DNA of 64,000 nt, taken from contig CAWCVJ010000001.1 in NCBI GenBank assembly GCA_963799065.1, forward strand, positions 2,232,001 through 2,296,000, read 5' to 3'. The notes under the pieces were generated by a model. That model was given only the letters and a program-made list of their open reading frames with translations. It was not told the origin of the DNA and did no database searches. Numbering within the stretch: position 1 is the stretch's first letter; the number at the start of each line of letters is the position of its first letter. Positions 18,396 to 26,936 of the stretch are shown one piece after another. The translations under genes were made by a program, and so were the position numbers. The stretch is from JAJPHW01 sp963799065 (GTDB taxonomy: Bacteria; Acidobacteriota; Terriglobia; Terriglobales; Acidobacteriaceae).

Positions 18396-19536
18396 GGTTT
18401 CGAACTGTATCGATTACGTACTCAATCTCCTCGCTACGCATAACGGGGAAAATTGGCAAGGAGAGACAACGCCCATACTCCGCCTCTGCGAAAGGGAAAT
18501 CGCCCCGTCTGTACCCAAATCTCTCCTGATAATAAGGATGTAGATGTAAGGGAATAAAGTGAACGCTTGAACCGATGCCTTTTTCCTTCATCGCCCGAAT
18601 GAGTTGATCGCGGTTCGTGCTCACACTTTCGGAGCGCAGCCGTAAAGGATACAAGTGCCAGGCCGACGAGCGATCCTTTTTTTCCACCGGAACGTCCAGT
18701 TGCTCGATGGCAGCGAACTCCTGATTGTAGCGCAGAGCAATCCGGCGGCGAGTTTCCGACATGCGCTCCAGTTTGTGAAGCTGCACCAATCCCATGGAAG
18801 ACTGCACATCGGTCATGTTGTATTTGTAGCCTGCTTCGGTGACTTCGTAATACCATGAACCTTCTTTGGTATACCTTTTCCAGGCATCTCTCCCAATGCC
18901 ATGCAGACGCATGAGCCGCACCCGCGCGGCATAAGCGTCGTCATCAGTTGTGATCATTCCCCCTTCGCCTGTCGTCAACGTCTTCGTAGCATAGAAGCTG
19001 AAGACCGTTAACGGACTGAATTTCCCGATGCGCACTCCACGATAGCTCGCCGGAAGGGCATGCGCTGCATCTTCGACCACGTGCAGGTCGTACCGTTTTG
19101 CCAGTTCGTGGATTTCATCCATGTCACAGGGCTGGCCTCCGTAGTGAACCGGAATAATAGCCCGGGTGCGGGGCGTTATCCGGCGCTCGATGTCGGCCGG
19201 ATCGATATTCAGCGTAACTGGATCGATGTCTGCCAAAACGGGCACAGCTCCGAGATAGACGACGACTTCGGCCGTCGCGGTGAAAGTGGTTGTCGGTACG
19301 ATAACTTCGTCGCCCTTCTTGATCCCGATCGCCTCCAGCGCAAGGTGCAGGCCAGCTGTACAAGACGAGATCGCTATTGCATGACGGGTACCGATATAGC
19401 CTGCAAACTCCTCCTCAAACTGGATGGTCTTTGGCCCCATGGTGAGCCAGCCCGAACGAACCACTGCGCTGACGGCTTCAACCTCGTCTTCCCCAACGTC
19501 CGCTTTGTGGAAAGGAATTATCAATGATGGCTCCAT
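18358..19536 (-). CDS. DegT/DnrJ/EryC1/StrS sugar aminotransferase
   Basis: 392 residues from the ATG at 19536, which begins MEPSLIIPFHK as family members do; an upstream ATG at 19611 would add 25 residues that look unrelated and overlaps the glycosyltransferase gene. PLP-binding features are SSCTAGLHLALEA (phosphate loop), VVEDAAHALPASY (Asp on the ring nitrogen) and the Schiff-base lysine K185 in SFYATKTLTTGEGG. It transfers an amino group, usually from glutamate, to a keto-sugar nucleotide. With the CapD/FlaA1 dehydratase and the phosphosugar transferase alongside, the likely product is a UDP-4-amino-4,6-dideoxy-HexNAc (bacillosamine or QuiNAc4N type). Confidence 0.9.
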   Translation of the reverse strand: MEPSLIIPFHKADVGEDEVEAVSAVVRSGWLTMGPKTIQFEEEFAGYIGTRHAIAISSCTAGLHLALEAIGIKKGDEVIVPTTTFTATAEVVVYLGAVPVLADIDPVTLNIDPADIERRITPRTRAIIPVHYGGQPCDMDEIHELAKRYDLHVVEDAAHALPASYRGVRIGKFSPLTVFSFYATKTLTTGEGGMITTDDDAYAARVRLMRLHGIGRDAWKRYTKEGSWYYEVTEAGYKYNMTDVQSSMGLVQLHKLERMSETRRRIALRYNQEFAAIEQLDVPVEKKDRSSAWHLYPLRLRSESVSTNRDQLIRAMKEKGIGSSVHFIPLHLHPYYQERFGYRRGDFPFAEAEYGRCLSLPIFPVMRSEEIEYVIDTVRNHVNLASRSRVAF

Positions 19537-19570
19537 TCTCGCGTGCCGCGCCGAATGCACAACGCCCCTC

Positions 19571-20848
19571 TCAATTAGGGTTGTGTCGATCGCGGACGCC
19601 CAGCATTCCAAATGGCGAATTGCTGGGTTCGCGAAGCAATTGAATCAATGCTGTTTCCACTTGCAAGGCAATGGCTCTGCGATCGTAGTGCTGGGTCACG
19701 AACCGTCGGCCGTTATCGCCCATTTTGCGCCGAATCTCTGGATGCCGCTGCAGGTAAAGGACAGCCTCCGCCAAAGCGGCGGCATCTTCGGGAGGGATAC
19801 AGAGACCTCCTTCTGCTCGTTCGACCAGGTTCTTGGCCTCGCCTTCGATCGAGACGATCACTGGCACTCCTCCTCCCATCGACTCAAAAAGTTTGTTGGG
19901 TAAAGCGCCTCGAAACAAATCCAAGCGACGAAGGGGAACGATCGCAGCATCCAGCGCTGAGAGTATTCTTGGCACCGAGGATCTCGGCTTGGGCGGGAAG
20001 AAAAAGACGTTGCTGAGACCCTGTTCTGAGGCCAGCGCCTGTAAACGATTCTTCTCCGGACCATCGCCAACGAAGACAAAACATATTTCCTTTCTGTCTA
20101 GCAGCTTCCCGGCCGCAAGCAGCAGAGTATCCAGGCCTTGAGCCAGACCGTGCAGCCCAACATATCCCACCAGAAAGTTGTCGTTAAGAAATCCCAACTC
20201 CGAGCGTGCTCCGTCCCGGTCCTGAGCAGGATGCAGAAGGGAGGGGTCGATACCGTTCGTATACAGCAAAACAGGCTTGGATGTTCTCTGCCGCACATCG
20301 GAGACAATCCCCTCAGTCTGGCCTGTGACGAGATCGGAACGACGGTAAATTTGCTCTTCCAACATCGTCGAAAAACGAATAAGAAAACGATTATTCAGAA
20401 CGCCCAGATCAACCGCTGATTTAGGCCACAAATCGGAAACATTGAAGACGAGTTTGGCCCGCCACAGCCAACTGATCAATAAACCAGAAATCCCCAGAAA
20501 TAACGGCGGCGACTCAACAACAATAATGTCTTGGGAGTCGACTTTGAGCAGAGCCCCAAGTAAAGAGGTCAGAACGAACGAAAAATAGTTAGCTAGCCTC
20601 GATATGAAACCCTTATTACGAGTTGCATAAATCCAAGTTCGCACCACTTTGATCGCGCCCATCTCTTCCGTTGCGATAAAAGTGCCCTTGAATTTTTCGA
20701 AGATCTTTCCTTGTGGATAGTTAGGTAGCGCTGTCAACACCGTCACGCCGTGTCCGGACATCGCCAATCGTTCGCATAGATCGTAGATCCGATTTTGAGC
20801 GGCTCCGGTTTCGGGAGGATAATACTGCGTTAGGAAGAGGATTCTCAT
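19571..20848 (-). CDS. GT4 family glycosyltransferase (WbuB-like)
   Basis: 425 residues, GT-B fold. The N-terminus MRILFLTQYYPPETGAA is the classic WbuB/GT4 opening, followed by LCERLAMSGHGVTVLTALPNYP. The C-terminal nucleotide-sugar site shows VGYVGLHGLAQGLDTLL, FVFVGDGPEKNRL and the acidic motif KLFESMGGGVPVIVS (E-x7-E position occupied by E...E of the EGEAKNLVERAEGG run). A hydrophobic stretch (LFLGISGLLISWLW) suggests membrane association. It adds a sugar to the lipid-linked repeat unit on the cytoplasmic face. It lies 34 bases upstream of the aminotransferase ATG and 42 bases after the AsnB-like gene in one transcription unit. Confidence 0.9.
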   Translation of the reverse strand: MRILFLTQYYPPETGAAQNRIYDLCERLAMSGHGVTVLTALPNYPQGKIFEKFKGTFIATEEMGAIKVVRTWIYATRNKGFISRLANYFSFVLTSLLGALLKVDSQDIIVVESPPLFLGISGLLISWLWRAKLVFNVSDLWPKSAVDLGVLNNRFLIRFSTMLEEQIYRRSDLVTGQTEGIVSDVRQRTSKPVLLYTNGIDPSLLHPAQDRDGARSELGFLNDNFLVGYVGLHGLAQGLDTLLLAAGKLLDRKEICFVFVGDGPEKNRLQALASEQGLSNVFFFPPKPRSSVPRILSALDAAIVPLRRLDLFRGALPNKLFESMGGGVPVIVSIEGEAKNLVERAEGGLCIPPEDAAALAEAVLYLQRHPEIRRKMGDNGRRFVTQHYDRRAIALQVETALIQLLREPSNSPFGMLGVRDRHNPN

Positions 20849-20890
20849 TCTTAGACGGTTTCTCTCGGTTATACAGCCTCAGCGTCGATT

Positions 20891-22801
20891 CTAATTGGAG
20901 TGGACCAATCCCCATCCAGGACGCAATTCCCGATTCGGAACGACGAGAGGGGTGTTCTTTCCGCCAAACATGCTGCATGCCCACAATTCCGCGATCAGCG
21001 CTCGCGAGATGTCTCCAAAGTGGGCTGTCGTACCGGAGAGTACTTTTTCATGGTACGCGATAAATTTCCTGTCGTCCAAGATACCTAATTGAGCCAGTAC
21101 GCTTTTCTGGAAGACGCTGCGCACTAATTCTCTCAGGTCGTTGCGAATCCATTTCTCTTCCGCAGTCACAAATCCCTTTTTGTCCTTGCGCCATCGCACC
21201 GCATGGGGCAGCTCATGAATGCTTTCCCGCAAGATATATTTCGTCCAGCCGTTTCTTATCTTGAACGCTTCCGGAAGGCTTATCACGAAATTGACAAGCC
21301 GATGATCGAGGAACGGATTTCGCACTTCGAGCGAGTGGGCCATGGAGTTCCTGTCCTCATAGTGAGTCAACGCGGGAACCGAATAGAAGTCGATGTCAGA
21401 AATCTGCCTCTGCCGAAGATCCCGCGTCTGCCAGATCGGAACTGGTAAATCGCCTGGACCTAGGTTCAAGGCTCCCCCATAAGGCGTAGCATTCAGCCAA
21501 GGAACATAGCGCCGCGCCTCAGATATGCGGAATTGGTGCAGAATCGTTCCCTGAACCAGGCTCGCTATCAATTCCTTGACCGCCCTCAGCACCCGACCTT
21601 GGCCGAGCAGGGCTTTCAGGTAGAAAAAAAAGAATTTTGAATAGCCCAGTAGTATCTCGTCCGCGCCCTGCCCGCTCAGCAGCACCGTAACATCGGTTTG
21701 TTGTTTGATAAGCCGGAATAAGTTGTATTGTGCAGCCACGCTAAAACTTACTACCGGTTCGTCGTTATGGGCTAACACCACGCTTAATGCGGCGAGCAAG
21801 TTTGGACAGCTAAAGGCGAGCTTATGGTTGGAGACGCCGGTATAAGCACTGACCTTGTCAATGAACTCTTCTTCGCTGAATCGCTTGTCGTCCGAGATAA
21901 CGGAAAAGGTTTCAGTGTTCGAAGCGCCTAACTGTTGACACATGACGGCGATAGCCGAGGAATCGAGCCCGCCACTCAGAAGACACCCGGTCTTAACATC
22001 ACTCCGGAGACGAATCCGGACGCTGTCTTCAAACAAAAAACGAAACCGTTCGGCGCAGTCCTCGTAGCTCCCGACAGTCTCCAACTCATAATTCCAGTAA
22101 TGATGGGAGCGCATACTGCCGTCGTCCAAAGAAATAATCAGCGAACTCTTTGCAGCGACTCTCTGGACTCCTTCAAAGAAAGTTTGAGGCGTGTGGTCGA
22201 GGAGGTGTTGAGCCAAGAACGCCGTCATCGTTGGGCGACTGAGTCGGATCGACGGCAGGATCGGAAGCAGTTGCTTAATCTCGCTCGCGAAGTAGATACG
22301 TGAACCCGATTGCGCATAGTACAGGGGTTTCATCGAGAATCGGTCGCGGCTCAAGATCAAACGGTGTGCGGGTACATCGACCAACGCAAACGCCCACATG
22401 CCATTGAGTCTGGAAAAGCCCTCGACACCATAACGGGCGTATATGTGAAGAATGACTTCGCTATCAGTGCTGCTGCGGAAGTGATGGCCCAGCCCCTCCA
22501 ACTCTCGTCGCAGTTCGATGAAATTGAAGATTTCTCCGTTGAAAACGAGCCACCTCCCGATGCCGTCGGTCATGGGTTGCGCGCCTGTCTCGGACAAGTC
22601 AATGATCGACAATCGCCGATGCCCAAGAAATACATCCCACAGATTCGATCGGGAGCTCGTCGTGGGCTTTACCTGTAGGCGTTTGTACCCAGAGGAATCG
22701 GGACCCCGATAGGCAACTAGATCCGTCAATCCAATGAACTGATCAGCATCCGCCGGAGCGAAAAAGTTCTTGAGATCCACCGCTCCAAAAATTCCGCACA
22801 T
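20891..22801 (-). CDS. asnB: Glutamine-hydrolysing asparagine-synthase family amidotransferase
   Basis: 636 residues. It starts MCGIFGAVDL, exposing Cys2 as the class II glutamine-amidotransferase nucleophile. The RGPDSSGY, RRLSIIDLS, FNGEIFNF and SSTDSEVILH motifs form the glutamine site. The synthase half has the PP-loop SGGLDSSAIAVM and LLSGQGADEILLGY. It adenylates a carboxylate and replaces it with an amide nitrogen. In polysaccharide clusters such proteins are thought to amidate uronic acids (as proposed for WbpS-type proteins) rather than make asparagine. Its position directly after the uronic-acid sugar enzymes fits that reading. Confidence 0.9.
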   Translation of the reverse strand: MCGIFGAVDLKNFFAPADADQFIGLTDLVAYRGPDSSGYKRLQVKPTTSSRSNLWDVFLGHRRLSIIDLSETGAQPMTDGIGRWLVFNGEIFNFIELRRELEGLGHHFRSSTDSEVILHIYARYGVEGFSRLNGMWAFALVDVPAHRLILSRDRFSMKPLYYAQSGSRIYFASEIKQLLPILPSIRLSRPTMTAFLAQHLLDHTPQTFFEGVQRVAAKSSLIISLDDGSMRSHHYWNYELETVGSYEDCAERFRFLFEDSVRIRLRSDVKTGCLLSGGLDSSAIAVMCQQLGASNTETFSVISDDKRFSEEEFIDKVSAYTGVSNHKLAFSCPNLLAALSVVLAHNDEPVVSFSVAAQYNLFRLIKQQTDVTVLLSGQGADEILLGYSKFFFFYLKALLGQGRVLRAVKELIASLVQGTILHQFRISEARRYVPWLNATPYGGALNLGPGDLPVPIWQTRDLRQRQISDIDFYSVPALTHYEDRNSMAHSLEVRNPFLDHRLVNFVISLPEAFKIRNGWTKYILRESIHELPHAVRWRKDKKGFVTAEEKWIRNDLRELVRSVFQKSVLAQLGILDDRKFIAYHEKVLSGTTAHFGDISRALIAELWACSMFGGKNTPLVVPNRELRPGWGLVHSN

Positions 22802-22886
22802 GGTTATGTGGACCTCGCGAGTGGGCTGACCATGAACATCTTTGACTCATCGATCGAGTCGGGACTAAGCAGTGATATCTCTGACT

Positions 22887-24485
22887 TCAGACTGTCACCC
22901 CAGCATGATCCGGCACGGCGCAACTCTCTCCGTCAAGGTTGTATCGGCGTTGACAAGACGTGCACACCTTCTCTCCGATTCCTTCCGTTAAGCGAGTGCC
23001 ACAGGAACACATCCAACCGGCACGATAGGCGGGTACTCCCATCATCAGAGCAAACGCGGGCACATCTTTGGTGACAACCGCTCCAGCAGCGACAAAGGCG
23101 TATTCTCCAATCGTTGTGCCGCAAACGATGGTGCTGTTCGCCCCCAGCGTGGCGCCCCTTTTTACCAAGGTCTTCTTATATTCGTGCTTGCGGACAATAT
23201 GGCTGCGAGGATTGATCACGTTCGTGAACACCATTGAGGGGCCGCAGAAAACGTCGTCTTCCAGAACCACTCCTGTATAGACAGACACGTTGTTCTGAAT
23301 CTTCACATTGTTACCGATTTCCACCCCCGGGCTGATCACAACATTCTGGCCAAGGTTGCAGTTCTTTCCCAGTTTGCTCTTCGCCATGACATGCGAAAAA
23401 TGCCAAATGTGAGTGCCCTCCCCGATCTCGCAGGGCTGATCGATGACCGAAGTCGGATGCGCCGAATACGTCGCCGCCGGTAGCGCTGAAACCTCCACCA
23501 CTTGACCCCGACGGCGAAGGGAGCGTTCACAAGCCTCGAGTATCTCAAGAACCTGGACTCCATTATTCCCGTCCGTTCGCGGCGTCGATCGATCCCGCAC
23601 ACATTCGAGAAAATGTTGACATTCACTCTTCAAAGGCTCGGCGCGGTCCAATTGCAGTGCCTCTCCACTGTCTTTATGCGCGACCGGCACGCGATTAAAC
23701 CAGTCGATGCGGTGCGAATATAAAATCAACTTCCGGGTGGTCTCGATATCATCGAAAACTGCCATCCGCTTGTCTCCAATAATGGCTAGCTTCTGTTCCT
23801 TGAAGGGATGGAGCCAGCTTACAAAGATGTGTGCTTGCACCCCACTGCGAAAGTGACAGGTCGTCATGGTCGTATCGAACACATCCGAAGTAAGATAACT
23901 GCCGCCGTGAGAGGCCACCCACTCGGGAGTTTCCCCTAGAAGTGAGCAGATAACAGAGATATCGTGCGGCGCAAAACTCCATAGGATATTCTCCTCGGTG
24001 CGGAGCTTTCCAAGGTTGAGCCGAGACGAGTATATGTACTGAATTCTGCCTAACTCGCCGCTCTTGATTAGGCGCTTGAGTTCCAGGATCGCCGGATGAT
24101 ATTCCAGAATGTGGCCCACCATGAGAACACGATGTCTGTCGGCGGCCAGCTTGCTCAATTCGTGCCCCTCGGAGCTGTGCAGCGCTAACGGCTTTTCCAC
24201 GAAGACGTCTTTGCCGCCGAGGAGGGCCAGTTTAGCGAGTTGGTAATGCTGTACCGCGGGGGCTGCGATTACGACTGCAGTGATCGTCGGATCTTGCAGA
24301 ACTGCTGAAAAATCTGACGTCGTTCGTACGCCATACTTGCTTTCCACCTCCCTGCGAGACTCTTCCTGCATTTCACAGACCGTTTCCAAACAATTGAGCT
24401 CATGAAACACTCGGACCAGATTCTTACCCCAATATCCGTGCCCGACGACGGCAACCCTCGGCAACTGCAATTCTTTTCCTGACAT
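22887..24485 (-). CDS. Fused sugar dehydrogenase (WbpB-like) and hexapeptide acetyltransferase (WbpD-like)
   Basis: 532 residues. Residues 1-335 form a Gfo/Idh/MocA oxidoreductase: VAVVGHGYWGKN (NAD loop), VFVEKPLALHSSEG with the EKP motif (97-99), GHILEYHPA, FAPHDISVI. Residues 343-530 are a left-handed beta-helix of hexapeptide repeats (IGEGTHIWHFSHV, LGKNCNLGQNVVI, IGNNVKIQNNVSVYTGVVL) ending in MGVPAY and a short CxC...CxxC zinc-ribbon-like tail. In Pseudomonas and Bordetella these are the separate enzymes WbpB/WlbA and WbpD/WlbB. They oxidise UDP-GlcNAcA at C3 and acetylate the new 3-amino group. Here they are one chain. It follows the WbpE-like gene by 39 bases. Confidence 0.92.
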   Translation of the reverse strand: MSGKELQLPRVAVVGHGYWGKNLVRVFHELNCLETVCEMQEESRREVESKYGVRTTSDFSAVLQDPTITAVVIAAPAVQHYQLAKLALLGGKDVFVEKPLALHSSEGHELSKLAADRHRVLMVGHILEYHPAILELKRLIKSGELGRIQYIYSSRLNLGKLRTEENILWSFAPHDISVICSLLGETPEWVASHGGSYLTSDVFDTTMTTCHFRSGVQAHIFVSWLHPFKEQKLAIIGDKRMAVFDDIETTRKLILYSHRIDWFNRVPVAHKDSGEALQLDRAEPLKSECQHFLECVRDRSTPRTDGNNGVQVLEILEACERSLRRRGQVVEVSALPAATYSAHPTSVIDQPCEIGEGTHIWHFSHVMAKSKLGKNCNLGQNVVISPGVEIGNNVKIQNNVSVYTGVVLEDDVFCGPSMVFTNVINPRSHIVRKHEYKKTLVKRGATLGANSTIVCGTTIGEYAFVAAGAVVTKDVPAFALMMGVPAYRAGWMCSCGTRLTEGIGEKVCTSCQRRYNLDGESCAVPDHAGVTV

Positions 24486-24524
24486 TCTTCTGTGCGGTAT
24501 CCTTTCTCTGGTTAACTCTCCGAA

Positions 24525-25678
24525 CTAATTCCTGTAGAACGACGCGATGCTGTCCACAACCAAGTCCTGCTGGGCAGTTGTAAGATCCGGAAAAATCGGG
24601 ATGGCTAAAACGTCATGGCTTGCCGTTTCCGAAACTGGGAGATCCCCGCCTGGTATCCCAGATAGGCGAACGCGCGTTGCAAGTGTAACGGAGACGGATA
24701 ATAAATCTCCGTGGGAACTCCCTGATCCCGGAGATGGGACTGCAACGCATCCCGCCTCGGAACCCGGATTACGTATTGATTGTAAACGTGGTTGCAGTTC
24801 TCTGCGACGCGAGGAAGAGAGATGACCTGGTCGAGACCGGATTGCTGGAATAGCTGCGAATACCGCGCAGCATTTCGGCGCCTTCCTTCGGCCCAAGCGT
24901 CCAAGTGTCGCAATTTCACTCGCAAGATTGCTGCCTGCAAGGAATCGAGGCGGCTATTCATGCCTAGTAAGTCATAAGTATACTTTTTACTGCTGCCGTG
25001 AGTTCGCAACACGCGCAGCTTTCCTGCCAAGGCACGATCGCTGGTCGTCACTAATCCGCCATCCCCGCAGCCACCCAGATTCTTGGAAGGGAAAAAGCTG
25101 AAGCATCCGAAATCTCCGATGCTTCCGACCGATCGGCCCCCATAGGTTGCACCGATAGCTTGGGCGGCATCTTCGATGACTGGGATGCCTTGCTGCTTGG
25201 CAACCTCCATGATTCTTCCAAGATCCGAGGACATTCCGAAAAGATGGACGGGCATAATGGCTTTTGTCTTAGGGGTGATTGCGGCGGCAAGCTTTTCAGG
25301 ATCCATGTTGTACGTATCGCGATCGATATCGACAAAGATCGGACGGGCACCCAGTCGCGCGATAGACCCTGCGGTGGCTACGAACGTGAAGGCAGTCGTG
25401 ATCACCTCATCGTCAGGGCCGGCATCGAGGCACATCAGCGAGAGAAGAAGAGCGTCGGAACCGGAGGCACAGCTGATTCCGAATTCGGCCCGAGTGTAGT
25501 TTGCGATCTCTTTTTCAAGACTCTCAACTTCCGGCCCCAAGATGAAGGTTTGAGATTCCATCACGCGCAGAATCGCGTCGTCGATTTCGGTCTTGATGGA
25601 CCGGTACTGCGCTTTCAAATCAAGAAAGGGGAAGGGTTTAATTGCACGTTGATTGGGCGTTATTTCTGTGGTCTGCAT
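24525..25678 (-). CDS. WbpE-like DegT aminotransferase, split by a frameshift
   Basis: Read from ATG 25678. The frame holds to about 24648 and then, at a CCCC run (24644-24647, plus strand), one base is missing: the literal frame ends at 24605, but the family C-terminus (GDLPVSETASHDVLAIPIFP and a final SIASFY) continues in another frame to 24525. PLP features are ASGSDALLLSLM, VIEDAAQAIGATY and the Schiff-base lysine K199 in FSFFPSKNLGG. The enzyme would aminate UDP-3-keto-GlcNAcA using glutamate. The substrate-binding C-terminal part is lost if the frameshift is real. It lies between the 2-epimerase and the dehydrogenase-acetyltransferase, completing the UDP-diacetamido-uronate set. Confidence 0.87.
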
Positions 25679-25811
25679 GGTTCCTCGTTAATGATTAGTG
25701 ATCGTGATTGTTATGCCTAGCGCGGTCATTCATTCATTTCATGTCGCACTTGAATTCGAAGTCTTGTCTTCACAACACGGGAAGCGGTTGCGGAAAGAAT
25801 GGACGATGGTT

Positions 25812-26936
25812 TTAAGAAACCATCATTGCGGTCGGGCGTGCTGACTTGAGGGGACCTCGCTCGGCAATAACGCCCACTATCTTCGATGCCGCGTCCCCTC
25901 TGCCATAAGGTTCATGACCACGGACAGGCGAAGACTCCAAGGCCGATTCTATTTGTCGAAGCTGACTTTCTACCGAAGTGGGAGGGGCCAAACGGTTCCA
26001 TCCTAATTCAACTAATTCGACCCATTCCGTTTCGTCTCGCGCGGTCACGCACGCAACCCCGTAGAAAAAGGACTCCTTCTGCACCCCTCCCGAGTCCGTT
26101 ATGATGAGGCGCGCATTCTTTTCAAGCTTAATCATATCCAGGTAACCCACGGGATCGATGATCCGTAAATTCAAGACTTCGTGGTGCAACGGGGATTGAT
26201 CAAGAATTCTTCGTGTCCGCGGATGGAGAGGGACGACCACAGGAAACAAGTGGCGGACACGCTGAAGCGTGCCAAGAATCACCGCCATGCGCTCAGGATC
26301 GTCTGTGTTTTCGGCTCGATGAATCGTGGCCAGCACATAGTTAGCTGGCTGCAAGTTCAGGGCTTCGAGAATTCTTGAACGCTCGTCCGCTTTTTCTCCA
26401 TAGTACTTGGCCGCGTCATACATCACATCCCCCACATGGTGAACGGACGCACTGGAAAACCCTTCTCGCCGGAGGTTGTCGCTGGCCAGCGCCGTGGGAG
26501 CAAACAAAAGGTCGGAAGCATGATCGGTGAGCACACGATTGATTTCTTCTGGCATCTTGCGATTGAACGACCGGAGTCCCGCTTCGACGTGAAACACCGG
26601 GATATGGAGCTTGACCGCAGCCAAGGCGCCGGCTAGGGTGGAGTTGGTGTCTCCGTACACCAGCACACCGTCGGGAATCACTTCCGCCAAAACTCGCTCA
26701 ATCGCCATCAACATGCGTCCGGTTTGCTCCCCATGCGTACCTGAACCTATCTCCAAGTTAAGGCTGGGAGCGGGAATATCAAGATCATCGAAAAACACTT
26801 GCGACATCTGGAAGTCATAGTGCTGACCAGTGTGAAGCAATAACTCCTCTATTCCTAGCGTTCCTCGAAGCGAACGCGACACCATGGCTGCTTTCACAAA
26901 CTGCGGTCGAGCGCCCACGATGCTCACGATCTTCAT
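25812..26936 (-). CDS. wecB: UDP-N-acetylglucosamine 2-epimerase (non-hydrolysing)
   Basis: 374 residues, normal for WecB/WbpI. Motifs: VGARPQFVKAAMV, LLHTGQHYD, VYGDTNSTLAGALAAVKL, FHVEAGLRSFNRKMPEEINR, LATIHRAENTD and ITDSGGVQKESFFYG. It inverts C2 of a UDP-HexNAc or UDP-diacetamido-glucuronate to the manno form. Because the WbpB-D fusion and WbpE-like enzyme follow it directly, WbpI-type activity on UDP-GlcNAc3NAcA is as likely as the plain GlcNAc to ManNAc reaction. Its ATG overlaps the stop of the upstream glycosyltransferase (ATGA), a sign of coupled translation. Confidence 0.93.
   Translation of the reverse strand: MKIVSIVGARPQFVKAAMVSRSLRGTLGIEELLLHTGQHYDFQMSQVFFDDLDIPAPSLNLEIGSGTHGEQTGRMLMAIERVLAEVIPDGVLVYGDTNSTLAGALAAVKLHIPVFHVEAGLRSFNRKMPEEINRVLTDHASDLLFAPTALASDNLRREGFSSASVHHVGDVMYDAAKYYGEKADERSRILEALNLQPANYVLATIHRAENTDDPERMAVILGTLQRVRHLFPVVVPLHPRTRRILDQSPLHHEVLNLRIIDPVGYLDMIKLEKNARLIITDSGGVQKESFFYGVACVTARDETEWVELVELGWNRLAPPTSVESQLRQIESALESSPVRGHEPYGRGDAASKIVGVIAERGPLKSARPTAMMVS

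Noticed and set aside
24525..24896. Separate small gene of 123 codons beside the aminotransferase
   Set aside because: Its last 45 residues are the missing C-terminus of the WbpE-like protein; the rest is out of frame and overlaps it, so it is part of a frameshifted gene, not a new one.
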